Shown in pieces: positions 25,218 through 32,459 of a DNA stretch of 37,057 bases (positions within the stretch are counted from its first letter, which is position 1; each line of letters opens with the position of its first letter). Below the pieces are notes generated by a model. That model made no database searches. It worked only from the letters and a program-made list of their open reading frames with translations, and was not told where the DNA came from. Position numbers and translations under genes: made by a program. The DNA comes from a virus: IMG/VR virus record IMGVR_UViG_3300028025_002021, positions 1-37,057 of that record; one strand, written 5' to 3'.

Positions 25218-25618
25218 TGTATCCAGTAAAGAAGCCTGTTATCTCCCAGAGGTACGGTGTTAAGTCCAAGCGATACAGGGTTGGATACCATGATGGTATT
25301 GACTTTGCTTGCAAGACTGGTACGCCAGTCTATGCAGCGCGCAAGGGTGTAGTAACCGCAGGTAACTGGGGTGCTGACTATGGCAAGCACATCGTGCAGC
25401 GCAGGACATTTCCTGTTGGTACCAAGAACCATCTGGTATACGCACACCTGTCTAAGGTGTTTACACAGCCTGGCGATAAAATTAAAAAGGGACAGTTGAT
25501 TGGACTCAGTGGTAACACAGGTCAAAGCACTGCTCCTCATCTTCACTTTGGTGAACGTAATGGTGCTCGCTGGAGTACGAGTCAGCCAGTTAATCCTCAG
25601 CAGACATTGGATGCATAA
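25217..25618 (+). CDS. Endolysin, M23 (LytM-type) zinc endopeptidase
   Basis: A 133-residue peptidase that should cut peptide cross-links in peptidoglycan. Zinc ligands are H25 and D29 (YHDGID) and H110 in HLHFG, with H77 (YAHLS) and H108 as catalytic histidines: the complete LytM set. The catalytic domain is the whole protein; there is no signal peptide and no cell-wall-binding domain, so export depends on the holin. It overlaps the holin by TAATG and the next gene by 1 base (TAATG). Confidence 0.88.
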   Translation: MYPVKKPVISQRYGVKSKRYRVGYHDGIDFACKTGTPVYAARKGVVTAGNWGADYGKHIVQRRTFPVGTKNHLVYAHLSKVFTQPGDKIKKGQLIGLSGNTGQSTAPHLHFGERNGARWSTSQPVNPQQTLDA

Positions 25619-26004
25619 TGATTGACAAAGTAGAATCAAACAAAGATAAGCAATCCATCATCTCAGGTAAGGCTGTTGCTGTTCGCATCAATGGCAAGAC
25701 CCAGTGGAAGGGTTCAGTACGCAGTAAGCGCAACCTATGGGAGACTACCGTACAGGTAGAACTACCAGGTGGTGGACTACCAAACGTAATCCGTTTCCGC
25801 TTCTGCCGTTATCCAGGAACTGCTAAGGCAGATTACACTGGGCACTTCTCTTATCCAGTGCATGCAGGTATGGCAGGTAAGACTGTATGGGTAACACTAG
25901 CCCACTCGTTCATCTCTGGTGGTGCTATGCCAGTAGGTCTATTCATTGACCATGATGGTACTGCACCCATCACTCTAGATGGTAGACAAATTAAATCTAA
26001 CTAA
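25618..26004 (+). CDS. 128-residue protein at the end of the lysis cassette
   Basis: A 128-residue beta-rich protein of unknown function, coupled by TAATG to the endopeptidase. It shows a central run (WETTVQVELPGGGLPNVIRF, then RFCRYPGTAKADYTGH) and ends DHDGTAPITLDGRQIKSN. It has one Cys and no membrane segment. By placement it could be a cell-wall-binding partner of the M23 enzyme, which lacks such a domain, or a late structural protein. That is a guess from order only. Confidence 0.6.
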   Translation: MIDKVESNKDKQSIISGKAVAVRINGKTQWKGSVRSKRNLWETTVQVELPGGGLPNVIRFRFCRYPGTAKADYTGHFSYPVHAGMAGKTVWVTLAHSFISGGAMPVGLFIDHDGTAPITLDGRQIKSN

Positions 26005-26020
26005 ATAAACAAACAAGAAA

Positions 26021-26054
26021 ACCCCCCAAGGAGAAATCCAAGGGGGGTCTTTTT
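26021..26054 (+). terminator. Strong, probably bidirectional terminator
   Basis: ACCCCCC (26021-26027) pairs with GGGGGGT (26042-26048), with an inner GG/CC pair, followed by CTTTTT on the + strand. Read on the - strand the same stem is followed by a TTTTC-rich stretch. It lies between the converging + and - gene blocks, so it can end both. Confidence 0.88.
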
Positions 26055-26058
26055 GCTT

Positions 26059-26157
26059 TTAAGTTATAGCCTTAACTGAATGCTGACAGTAGCAATCAAC
26101 TGCTTTACACATAGCATGCAATGTCTTAGCCTTGTACCATAGTTCCCTCCGGAACAT
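26059..26157 (-). CDS. Possible 32-residue miniprotein
   Basis: A short ORF downstream of the last clear - strand gene, encoding MFRRELWYKAKTLHAMCKAV and then DCYCQHSVKAIT. The mix of Trp, Tyr, Cys and charged residues looks protein-like, and it fills the gap before the terminator. Against it, no Shine-Dalgarno sequence precedes the ATG. Treat as tentative. Confidence 0.35.
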   Translation of the reverse strand: MFRRELWYKAKTLHAMCKAVDCYCQHSVKAIT

Positions 26158-26173
26158 ATGGGCTAGGGTAAAC

Positions 26174-26377
26174 TCAGAGGACAATCTTGATGCATTTCCT
26201 GCTCTCTGGCACTCTTGGCAAATCAATTTCATCTCCCTCTAGTTTGTAAATGCGCTCCCATAGGTCATCAATCTCTTCGTAAAATCTATCACGTAAGTTC
26301 TGAGATTCTATCCAATGATTGGTCCTCATCTCTAGTATCTGTTTCGATATCTGTCTCTTCAACTTTCTGTTCCACAT
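26174..26377 (-). CDS. 67-residue charged helical protein
   Basis: A short gene overlapping the 3' end of the sigma-like gene by 89 bases in another frame. I choose ATG 26377 because AAGGA lies 8 bases upstream; an earlier in-frame start at 26407 has none. The product (MWNRKLKRQISKQILEMRTN, then FYEEIDDLWERIYKLEGDE) looks like a coiled coil with a basic front and acidic back. The long overlap makes it less certain, but the amino-acid pattern is protein-like. Function unknown. Confidence 0.5.
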   Translation of the reverse strand: MWNRKLKRQISKQILEMRTNHWIESQNLRDRFYEEIDDLWERIYKLEGDEIDLPRVPESRKCIKIVL

Positions 26378-27005
26378 AATCGTTATCCTTCTGTGGCGCA
26401 AAGCCACCTAGTTTACGAACCATCTTGTTGAGTGAACGATTGGCTGCCATTGCCGTAGCCCTAGCAGTTGGTCGCTCGTTGTTAACCATGTCATGAAGTG
26501 TCTTTGAATCAACATCCTCACCATAGAACAAGAACACTAGGTTCTGTTCTGTCTCATCAAGTTCTTCAAATGCTTTCTTGATGTCCGCAGCATAAGCCAT
26601 GAAGTCACCTGACTCCGATGGGGCTTTCATGGTACGACCCATGTTAGCCATGCTGTTCTCAATCTTCTGCCAATCATCTGATAGCACAGCAGGAATCATC
26701 ATCTTGATGAACTCCTTCTTGTAGAAGAATACATCATCAGGTGCATACCCTTCTACTCGTGCTTTCTCCTTGATGCAATAGTCATGCGAAGCATTCCGGA
26801 GGGAGCGAGCAATCAACTTGTCAGAGTCTTTCGACTCATGATTAGTTGTCCACTCCTCCATCTTGCGTGGGTGCTGTACAAACCACAACCATATCTCTTG
26901 TTCTAAATCTGCTTTCTCCACCATTGGATACTTGCGATGATATTCGGATGCAATCTGTCGAACCATACCTTCATACTCTTGGACAAAATTATCATTAGAA
27001 CTCAT
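26289..27005 (-). CDS. Sigma-70-family-like RNA polymerase factor
   Basis: A 238-residue protein with sigma-like regions. Region 2: YEGMVRQIASEYHRKYPMVE followed by KADLEQEIWLWF (about 11-42), matching the Y..lv..iA..y...D.eDl.QE pattern. Region 4: FEELDETEQNLVFLFYGEDV then a helix-turn-helix-like stretch to SLNKMVRKLGG. A 30-residue acidic tail follows. I start it at ATG 27005 (GAGGG 8 bases upstream), overlapping the phosphoesterase by 11 bases. It would redirect host RNA polymerase to phage promoters; no phage RNA polymerase is seen in this window. Divergent, so moderate confidence. Confidence 0.65.
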   Translation of the reverse strand: MSSNDNFVQEYEGMVRQIASEYHRKYPMVEKADLEQEIWLWFVQHPRKMEEWTTNHESKDSDKLIARSLRNASHDYCIKEKARVEGYAPDDVFFYKKEFIKMMIPAVLSDDWQKIENSMANMGRTMKAPSESGDFMAYAADIKKAFEELDETEQNLVFLFYGEDVDSKTLHDMVNNERPTARATAMAANRSLNKMVRKLGGFAPQKDNDYVEQKVEETDIETDTRDEDQSLDRISELT

Positions 27006-27753
27006 AAACCTTACCCTCAACTACGAATGAGCGACCATTGATTGGCACATTAACAGGGGTTACATTGCCTCTACGTTGATAGAGTATAGTGAATCCCTGT
27101 TGCCAGTTAGCACCAGTCTGTCCGAGATAGTGCGCTTGCGATATGTCCATGAGATGGCCAACTTCCACCCCATATAACTTGTGTCTAATCTGACCGCCGA
27201 AGCCGGTGTGCTCATGTTGTATACCCTGTTTGTGCGTGTGACCACACACAACCGAAGCCCCAATTTGTTTAGCAAGGGTAAGAGCAGTCCCACCAGGTTG
27301 TTTGTTGGCACGACCCTCATCTCCATGAGCGAGAATCCATCCTGGGGTGAACTGATAAAATTTATCATGATATGTAATCTCATTCTCACGATACCTAAGT
27401 AACTTGGAATATTCAAGGTCACGTAACGATGCAAGCGCAGGGGCAAATCGTGTGACGTAGTTTTGGATTCGGTCTCCATGATTACTCCTCATTGTATGGA
27501 AAGGCTTGTCGCCTAACGCTTCCTTGAAACCTGTCATTACTTTTGTTGTTTCGTCTAGACCTTTCTGTAGAGTTCCTTCAAACTCTCCAGCCAAACCCTT
27601 GTTCCAACGTGACGGTTCTGGGCTATCAGCCTCATCACCTACACAGAACAACTCATCTGGTTCGTAGTCTGCAACAAAGTTCATAACTGCACGAGTTGCA
27701 CGTTTATCGTTATACGGTATTTGCATGTCGGATAGTACTACGATACGCTTCAT
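26995..27753 (-). CDS. Calcineurin-like metallophosphoesterase
   Basis: A 252-residue two-metal phosphoesterase. Motifs in order: SDMQ (8-11; Asp metal ligand, with Gln where many relatives have His), GDEAD (39-43), SNHGD (89-93, the N-H-G catalytic/metal block), AHGDE (141-145) and CGHTHKQG (169-176). All metal ligands but the first His are present. It probably acts on nucleotides or nucleic acid ends in the phage replication set, but the substrate cannot be read from sequence. It lies between the nucleotide-metabolism protein and the sigma-like gene. Confidence 0.85.
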   Translation of the reverse strand: MKRIVVLSDMQIPYNDKRATRAVMNFVADYEPDELFCVGDEADSPEPSRWNKGLAGEFEGTLQKGLDETTKVMTGFKEALGDKPFHTMRSNHGDRIQNYVTRFAPALASLRDLEYSKLLRYRENEITYHDKFYQFTPGWILAHGDEGRANKQPGGTALTLAKQIGASVVCGHTHKQGIQHEHTGFGGQIRHKLYGVEVGHLMDISQAHYLGQTGANWQQGFTILYQRRGNVTPVNVPINGRSFVVEGKVYEF

Positions 27754-27770
27754 GTTGTTTCCTTATCTGT

Positions 27771-28235
27771 TTACTCGGAGTCCCATACACCATCTATGAC
27801 CATGATTGCAATGGTTGCATAGTTGGCGATGTCCACGAGTGTGTCTCGGATTGATTCATGCTTTGGTTCTTTTTTGTTATCTATTAAGTTATTGAGTCGT
27901 GCTACCTTGTCATGCATACGAACACGAATACCATTGAGTGCACCGCCAGGTGCATCACTAATGTTCTTCGGACCATAGTCATTGTGCTTGCTTAGTAAGA
28001 TGTCTGCCAGTTCATCCTGTATGTCATACAGTGCAAACTTCAAGCAGAAATCATCTACCTCTTCTTTGGCAAACTTAGAGTTACCTGAAGAAGGGTGTCG
28101 TTGTTTAGCCTCTTCGCGCTTTCTATCTTCATCCCGAAGTTTTGAAGTAGGCTTATCACTGCCCCAATCTCCTGCGATGTAAACATATCCTTCGCCGAAG
28201 TACTCGTCATACCATTCATCTTTCATCTTACTCAT
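27771..28235 (-). CDS. Nucleotide-modification-associated domain 1 (MazG-like fold) protein
   Basis: A 154-residue protein. The C-terminal domain (about 70-150) has LSKHNDYGPKN, RVRMHDKVARLNNL, HESIRDTLVDIANYA: the KH-DYG, DK..R and D...D..NY signature of a small helical family (DUF1599/Nmad1) related to all-alpha NTP pyrophosphatases. It may clear or process nucleotides or act in base modification. The N-terminal 60 residues are charged and probably flexible. The ATG overlaps the primase stop (ATGA). Confidence 0.75.
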   Translation of the reverse strand: MSKMKDEWYDEYFGEGYVYIAGDWGSDKPTSKLRDEDRKREEAKQRHPSSGNSKFAKEEVDDFCLKFALYDIQDELADILLSKHNDYGPKNISDAPGGALNGIRVRMHDKVARLNNLIDNKKEPKHESIRDTLVDIANYATIAIMVIDGVWDSE

Positions 28236-28849
28236 GCTGCTACCTTCTCCCTAAAGAACTCTGTTCCTTGTTTGTTGAATATACTGTTAACGTCTTCCCC
28301 ATCTGGCATGTTGATTACAATAACTCCCTGAACTTCTCTCGCCAGTTTCTTACCAAAATCCGAACCTGGCTGGTCGCCATCCGCAAAGACATAGATACGC
28401 TCGAAGTCTTGTAAGAGTTTCGAGTAGTGTCTCTTCCACGAATTGGCTCCCGGAACTCCGATGGCTGGGATGCCACACTTTTGCGTGAGCGTGATTGCAT
28501 CTATCTCTCCTTCACATACTGCTATGAAGTCAGTTGCCTGACCGATTGCTGCTACGTTGTATAACCTTGTCTCACTGCCTGACATGCCCATGTACTTAGG
28601 TTCTTCTCCATTGATAGAACGGAACCTAATGTCCACCACACCGGTAGGTGTGATGTACGGGATTGCTAACCTGCCAATGAATTGTTCATGGCCTGGTAGA
28701 GGCTCTACGACCAAGCCCAGGTGGGCTGTATGCGCGTCTGCTAAGGTGATTCCCCGACTTGCTAGATACCCCTCTGCCTGCGCTATGTACTTTGCGTAGT
28801 GTAGAACTGCTTTGCCCAGTGATTCCTTCTGCGACCTTGACTGCTTCAC
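28232..28849 (-). CDS. DNA primase, TOPRIM half
   Basis: A 205-residue DnaG-type catalytic half. It has the N-terminal RNA-polymerase-like part (YLASRGITLADAHTAHLG, then GRLAIPYITPTGVVDIRFR), and the TOPRIM motifs CEGEIDAIT (E113) and FADGDQPG (D157, D159). The start is GTG at 28849, with AAGGA 10 bases upstream inside the preceding gene; a TAG lies just before in this frame. The zinc-finger half is encoded by the upstream gene in another frame with a 164-base overlap, so the two halves are separate polypeptides unless a frameshift joins them. Confidence 0.85.
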   Translation of the reverse strand: MKQSRSQKESLGKAVLHYAKYIAQAEGYLASRGITLADAHTAHLGLVVEPLPGHEQFIGRLAIPYITPTGVVDIRFRSINGEEPKYMGMSGSETRLYNVAAIGQATDFIAVCEGEIDAITLTQKCGIPAIGVPGANSWKRHYSKLLQDFERIYVFADGDQPGSDFGKKLAREVQGVIVINMPDGEDVNSIFNKQGTEFFREKVAA

Positions 28850-29066
28850 GAAACTCTATTCCTTCCTTCTCCATAATGATTTTGTAAGTATCACCTTTAA
28901 TGCCACATCCAAAGCAATTGAATGCGTTCTCTTCTATGTTCACAGTGGCTGATGCATGTGAGTCATCGTGGAATGGACACTTAAGTTTCTGCCATCCATT
29001 ACGCTCACGATAGATTGACCCACCATAATGCTCAAGCACTGCGAGTATGCTGTGCTTTTCAGTCAT
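28686..29066 (-). CDS. DNA primase, CHC2 zinc-finger half
   Basis: A 126-residue protein with the primase zinc-binding domain: C30-P-F-H33 and C51-F-G-C54, the C-x2-H-x17-C-x2-C pattern, in CPFHDDSHASATVN and FNCFGCGIKGD. EGIEFREAVKVAEGITGQ follows, as in DnaG relatives. The last 45 residues are basic, Ser/Gly/Arg-rich and lie over the TOPRIM gene in a different frame. I start at ATG 29066 (8-base overlap with the upstream gene); an earlier TTG at 29099 is possible. The domain recognises template for primer start. Confidence 0.82.
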   Translation of the reverse strand: MTEKHSILAVLEHYGGSIYRERNGWQKLKCPFHDDSHASATVNIEENAFNCFGCGIKGDTYKIIMEKEGIEFREAVKVAEGITGQSSSTLRKVHSAGRGVSSKSGNHLSRRAYSPPGLGRRASTRP

Positions 29067-29310
29067 AGTCAGACCACTTACCCTTTGCCAACTCAACAAT
29101 TGCCTTTAGGTATGCTTCTTCTCTGGCTTGATGAATTCTTACCATCTGACTAGTATTTCGGTAATCGGCTTCCATTTGCGCTTTTAACTGATTAACCTTA
29201 TCAACTAATACGCTTTGATTGCTCATGGTTAGATACTGCACTTGTGCTTGTGTCTGAGCAAGTTCAAGCAATTGCTTACATATTTCTTCATCTGTAATTA
29301 ATTCCTCCAT
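29059..29310 (-). CDS. 83-residue helical protein
   Basis: A short, mostly helical protein, rich in Gln and Glu (EEICKQLLELAQTQAQVQYL, then DKVNQLKAQMEADYRNTSQM), probably a coiled coil. It starts in a TGATG overlap with the nuclease gene and overlaps the primase zinc-finger gene by 8 bases. Function unknown; context suggests a replication accessory. Confidence 0.65.
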   Translation of the reverse strand: MEELITDEEICKQLLELAQTQAQVQYLTMSNQSVLVDKVNQLKAQMEADYRNTSQMVRIHQAREEAYLKAIVELAKGKWSDYD

Positions 29311-29645
29311 CAGTAACCTGCTTCCTCCAACAGTTTATACCATCCATGTACTGGCATTGTGGCGTACCACATGCCTACATCGGTAGTACCTTTCTTCTTG
29401 TGTACTACTGCACCGGTATCTGCCTTGTCGTTATGCATCTCAACGTCTAACTCTTTGAGCCATGCTGAAAGTTCCATACGCTGATGGTTCTTTACCTCGA
29501 TAACAACACCAGGAATACCAGCAATATCGCCCCTGTCAAGAAGGCCAGATAGTGCTCGTCGTTCCACATGTTTTCTTCCCTTACTGTTAAGCCAGTTAAC
29601 TACAGCAGTTTCTGCTGACGTACCCTTTTGTTTACTCTTACTCAC
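29310..29645 (-). CDS. Holliday-junction-resolvase-like PD-(D/E)xK nuclease
   Basis: A 111-residue nuclease. Catalytic residues in order: E12, D40 (DRGDIAG), E50 and K52 (VVIEVKNH), with ERRALSGLLDRGD ahead, as in small archaeal/phage resolvases. KADTGAVVHKKKG follows. I take GTG 29645 as start, giving MSKSKQKGTSAET and an 8-base overlap with the preceding small gene; a TTG at 29669 would add 8 residues. It probably resolves branched DNA during replication or before packaging. Confidence 0.78.
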   Translation of the reverse strand: MSKSKQKGTSAETAVVNWLNSKGRKHVERRALSGLLDRGDIAGIPGVVIEVKNHQRMELSAWLKELDVEMHNDKADTGAVVHKKKGTTDVGMWYATMPVHGWYKLLEEAGY

Positions 29646-29784
29646 GTAGTTCTCGTTCCAGTTCGGCAATGAGTTTCTTTGCGTAGTGTCTTACATTCCT
29701 ATCGCATTCAACTATGTGGATAAAGATTGTTGCTGTCTCTTGTTCCTCATGGCATTGGTTACACTTGATTCTTTTCTTTCTCAT
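29638..29784 (-). CDS. 48-residue CxxC miniprotein
   Basis: A small ORF linked by ATGA to the glycosyltransferase stop and overlapping the nuclease start. It begins MRKKRIKCNQCHEEQETATI, giving C8, C11, H12 and a later Cys (IVECD) as possible zinc ligands, then a charged helix (KKLIAELERELRE). The double overlap and composition support it being a real gene. Function unknown. Confidence 0.6.
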   Translation of the reverse strand: MRKKRIKCNQCHEEQETATIFIHIVECDRNVRHYAKKLIAELERELRE

Positions 29785-30353
29785 TGCTGCCCAGCCCTAC
29801 TCATATGAACTATCCTATCCTCACTGGCTAGTGCCAGTAGTTTAGGACTGTTACTTGTTAATTCATTACCATGTAAATGTACCACGCTTGCTGCTGCACC
29901 TATGACACCACCAAGTTTCTTGGCTTGATTCCATAGGTCATCATCACCATACCACCAGCGATAGGATTCATCTGGCATTATGCCATGCTCAAGGTTAAGC
30001 ACAAAGCAATAGCCAGATATTTTTCCACTGTGTGGTACTGGATAACCAAGTGTTGCGCCACTCTCTTCCATGAGTCTAGCAATCTTATTCAATGGGTCAT
30101 CATTAAGGATTAAGTCATCGTTAAGTACTGCTACGTAATCAGCACCAGCACTCTTAGCAAACTCAATACCTCTATTCCACCAACGATGAATGTTAATCTC
30201 ACCGTGGTCATAGATGTTATGTACATGTGGTGTAGGTGTATTGTCAAAGGTATTAACAATAACTATACGCTCTGGTGGTATGTTGCTCTCCTTGATGATG
30301 TCATCTAAGTACTGACGACGTTCACCCACAGGTATCGTCAACCACAGGTTCAT
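29781..30353 (-). CDS. Small GT2-family glycosyltransferase
   Basis: A 190-residue GT-A-type glycosyltransferase. It has IPVGERRQYLDDII near the start, a conserved-looking HRWWNRGIEFAKSAGADYVA block and the metal-binding NDD at 78-80 (VLNDDL), then a WWYGDDDLWNQAKKLGG block where GT2 enzymes place the catalytic Asp. It is encoded among replication genes, not tail genes, so its acceptor could be modified DNA bases or a host molecule. It is linked by ATGA at both ends. Confidence 0.75.
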   Translation of the reverse strand: MNLWLTIPVGERRQYLDDIIKESNIPPERIVIVNTFDNTPTPHVHNIYDHGEINIHRWWNRGIEFAKSAGADYVAVLNDDLILNDDPLNKIARLMEESGATLGYPVPHSGKISGYCFVLNLEHGIMPDESYRWWYGDDDLWNQAKKLGGVIGAAASVVHLHGNELTSNSPKLLALASEDRIVHMSRAGQQ

Positions 30354-30553
30354 GGTGTACCACCTAACTCCAATATTTTTAGATGTTGCTTATGTCTAAT
30401 GTCATTTGAAATTGCCAACTCATCTTTCAATCCACGATTGGCATACCTTAAGAATACTATATCATCTAATGCTTTTTGATATAGTTCTTCTAAAGTTAGT
30501 TCTGGTTTTGGATTGGGATTGTCACGAACATAGATTCCATCTACACCTTTCAT
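30350..30553 (-). CDS. 67-residue hypothetical protein
   Basis: A small charged protein (MKGVDGIYVRDNPNPKPELT, then LEELYQKALDDIVFLRYANR) with one probable long helix. It has ATGA overlaps with genes on both sides. No motif recognised. Confidence 0.6.
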   Translation of the reverse strand: MKGVDGIYVRDNPNPKPELTLEELYQKALDDIVFLRYANRGLKDELAISNDIRHKQHLKILELGGTP

Positions 30554-31332
30554 CTTGCTTCCTCTAGGTCAGCCAAGTACATGTACTCAGGATTGAATCG
30601 CAGCCACACTGGTGTGTTACCGGATGGGTCAGCCTTACCATAACGGTTCTTTACAGGTGCAACAGCCATCATTTCTTGGTGTTGTCCGACTGTAAGGATG
30701 AGTGCTGGTAGTTGATTAACCATTCCCTGTACTGCGCTTCGTGGTGGGCATGGGTCTGCGCTGTAGGATTCTTTAGTGTGGTGCAGTACAAGCACAGCCG
30801 CATTGGTATCTCTTGCAAGGTACTTCAACTCCTTCATAGCAGAACGCATACCACCGAACTCCTCGCCACCATCCATCGCCACATCCATGAGGTTATCAAC
30901 AATGATTAGTGCAGGTGATTCACCTAGCAATTCTTCGATTGCTGTTACCTCATCATCAATGTCACCAAGTCCAGGGTTGGAATCGAATGACCAGTAGATG
31001 TGTCGTGCTTGGGCTAGTGCTTGCTTGGCTTGCTCTGGATTGTCAGAGATTATCTTCTCTGATTCTGATTGTGAATTACCAGTAATCATTGAGTACAATC
31101 TCATTGCCATAGTGTGTGCATTGGTATCTGCCGATAGGTACAGAGTTGGTGCCTGCATTCGCAGGGCCAGCGCAAGGGCAAGTGTAGATTTACCTGCCCC
31201 TGGCTGACCTGCAATCATGCTGACCTCTGCCCTACGGAAGATGATTTGGTTATCATCAAATGCACGAAACACTGGTGGCATAGGCTCGCCCCCTATATCG
31301 GGGCGACCTACTGCTCTCATTAGTGTCTTCAT
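30550..31332 (-). CDS. DnaB/RadA-like RecA-fold ATPase
   Basis: A 260-residue RecA-fold ATPase without an N-terminal DnaB domain. Walker A GQPGAGKST (42-50), LYLSADT (64-70), Walker B LIIVDN (142-147), a HHTKE block (184-188) and a late PVKNRYGKADP segment, where DnaB-like helicases carry their arginine finger and loop. It is likely the replicative helicase, or a RadA/Sak4-like recombination ATPase; the primase genes nearby favour helicase. A TATAAT box and AGGAG lie just upstream in a 24-base gap, one of the few gaps in this block. Confidence 0.8.
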   Translation of the reverse strand: MKTLMRAVGRPDIGGEPMPPVFRAFDDNQIIFRRAEVSMIAGQPGAGKSTLALALALRMQAPTLYLSADTNAHTMAMRLYSMITGNSQSESEKIISDNPEQAKQALAQARHIYWSFDSNPGLGDIDDEVTAIEELLGESPALIIVDNLMDVAMDGGEEFGGMRSAMKELKYLARDTNAAVLVLHHTKESYSADPCPPRSAVQGMVNQLPALILTVGQHQEMMAVAPVKNRYGKADPSGNTPVWLRFNPEYMYLADLEEAR

Positions 31333-31355
31333 GTTATCTCCTAGGTAGTGATTAG

Positions 31356-31361
31356 ATTATA
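31356..31361 (-). promoter_or_regulatory. Candidate -10 box for the ATPase gene
   Basis: A perfect TATAAT on the - strand, overlapping the stop of the upstream gene. It would start RNA about 17 bases before the ATPase ATG, with AGGAG between. I see no good -35 at 17-bp spacing, so this is tentative. Confidence 0.35.
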
Positions 31362-31812
31362 GTGTGTTCCAAGCAGGGTCTTTCTTGGTGAGCCACTGCG
31401 GTTGGCACTGGTCCGGTGTACCCTTAGGTGTTGGACAGAAGTAACCCTTCCACTCACCCTTAGCACCGTTACCCTTACGACCAATCATTGGACCATGTGA
31501 ACATGATACCTGACCTGCTGACGTAGGTGCTGCAGCACTAGGTGGTGGTGGTACTGGTGCGAAGCCAGTAGTTGGTGTCTCACTTACTACTGTCCCACCT
31601 AACGAAGCAACCACTGTATCGATTGCGCTGTTACTGGGAGGTACCGGTGGCGTACCTGTCAGCACTTGCTCTAGTACGGCGATAACATCTCCAGCACCCT
31701 GCTTGATGAGTGCCTCAATGTTATTCATTAGTTCCTCTGCACTATCTCCACGTGCTGTGACGATAGTACCCTTGGTTGTCTTGACATTGACTACATAGTT
31801 TTTCTCAGTCAT
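31357..31812 (-). CDS. Possible ssDNA-binding/zinc-ribbon protein
   Basis: A 151-residue protein. Residues 1-52 form a small alpha-beta domain (YVVNVKTTKGTIVTARGD, then AEELMNNIEALIKQ). A Pro/Ser/Thr/Ala linker follows (about 53-100). The C-terminal domain has C104, H106, C126 and C136 (SCSHGPM, YFCPTPKGTPDQC), a probable zinc site. I start at ATG 31812, in TAATG overlap with the nuclease gene and preceded by AAGGAAGGA. Its place between a Cas4-like nuclease and a RecA-fold ATPase suggests DNA binding in recombination or replication. Confidence 0.65.
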   Translation of the reverse strand: MTEKNYVVNVKTTKGTIVTARGDSAEELMNNIEALIKQGAGDVIAVLEQVLTGTPPVPPSNSAIDTVVASLGGTVVSETPTTGFAPVPPPPSAAAPTSAGQVSCSHGPMIGRKGNGAKGEWKGYFCPTPKGTPDQCQPQWLTKKDPAWNTL

Positions 31813-32459
31813 TACTTTCCTTCCTTGTTCCATTCGCATTCTGTCTTAAATCCACACATCTTGCAGTGATTGTAGTTAGGCATGAACAGTGCAGACTTAC
31901 GTGCTCTGTCGAAGTCACCAACTATTTTCTCTATCATGTTCTTAGTGTAGAAGTCTAGGTCAATCAGTGGTGATGTTGTACCACTACGTGCCATCCAGTA
32001 AGTACCATACTTTGGTCGGATACCAAAGGTCTTCTCCATACCCACAGCATACAGTGCTAACTGTAAGTCTGATGATGGTGTGTACTTACCAGTCTTTAAG
32101 TCTACAATAACTAACTCACCATCTGGTGTCACCATCACACGGTCAATACCCATTTGGACTGGGACATCACCCATGCTAGGGGTCATTGAGATTTCAATAG
32201 CAGGCTTACCGTCAGGTGTAGTCCATACACTCCAGCCTAGTTGACCAGTCCGGAACTGAACCCATGAGTCCAGCATCTTGCGACCCTCTTCTAGCCACCA
32301 CTTCTCATCTTCCCCGTCTGGGTTAGCCTTAGTGGTACGCCCTGCCTTACGCCAGAGTGCCGATTCCTGCCCCGTAGAGGCACTGTGAGCGGTCTTAACC
32401 TTATCCCACGTATCTTTCCACACCTTGTCCAGGAATGCTGGCTCTGTTGCTTGAATCAT
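31812..32459 (-). CDS. Cas4/RecB-like exonuclease, catalytic half
   Basis: A 215-residue PD-(D/E)xK nuclease. Catalytic residues: E89 (AIEIS), D106 (GIDRVM), D120 and K122 (IVDLKTG), then the QLALYA motif (133-138). C199, C202 and C208 (CKMCGFKTEC) match the three C-terminal iron-sulfur ligands of Cas4/AddB enzymes. The fourth Cys and the family N-terminal region are encoded by the upstream gene, in another frame with a 4-base ATGA overlap. It probably makes single-stranded ends for phage recombination or degrades DNA. Confidence 0.85.
   Translation of the reverse strand: MIQATEPAFLDKVWKDTWDKVKTAHSASTGQESALWRKAGRTTKANPDGEDEKWWLEEGRKMLDSWVQFRTGQLGWSVWTTPDGKPAIEISMTPSMGDVPVQMGIDRVMVTPDGELVIVDLKTGKYTPSSDLQLALYAVGMEKTFGIRPKYGTYWMARSGTTSPLIDLDFYTKNMIEKIVGDFDRARKSALFMPNYNHCKMCGFKTECEWNKEGK

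Noticed and set aside
26123-26145. A very strong ribosome site (GGAGGG) on the - strand before an ATG near 26142
   Set aside because: The frame encodes only four residues before a stop; the sequence is more likely part of the GTTCC/GGAAC inverted repeat.
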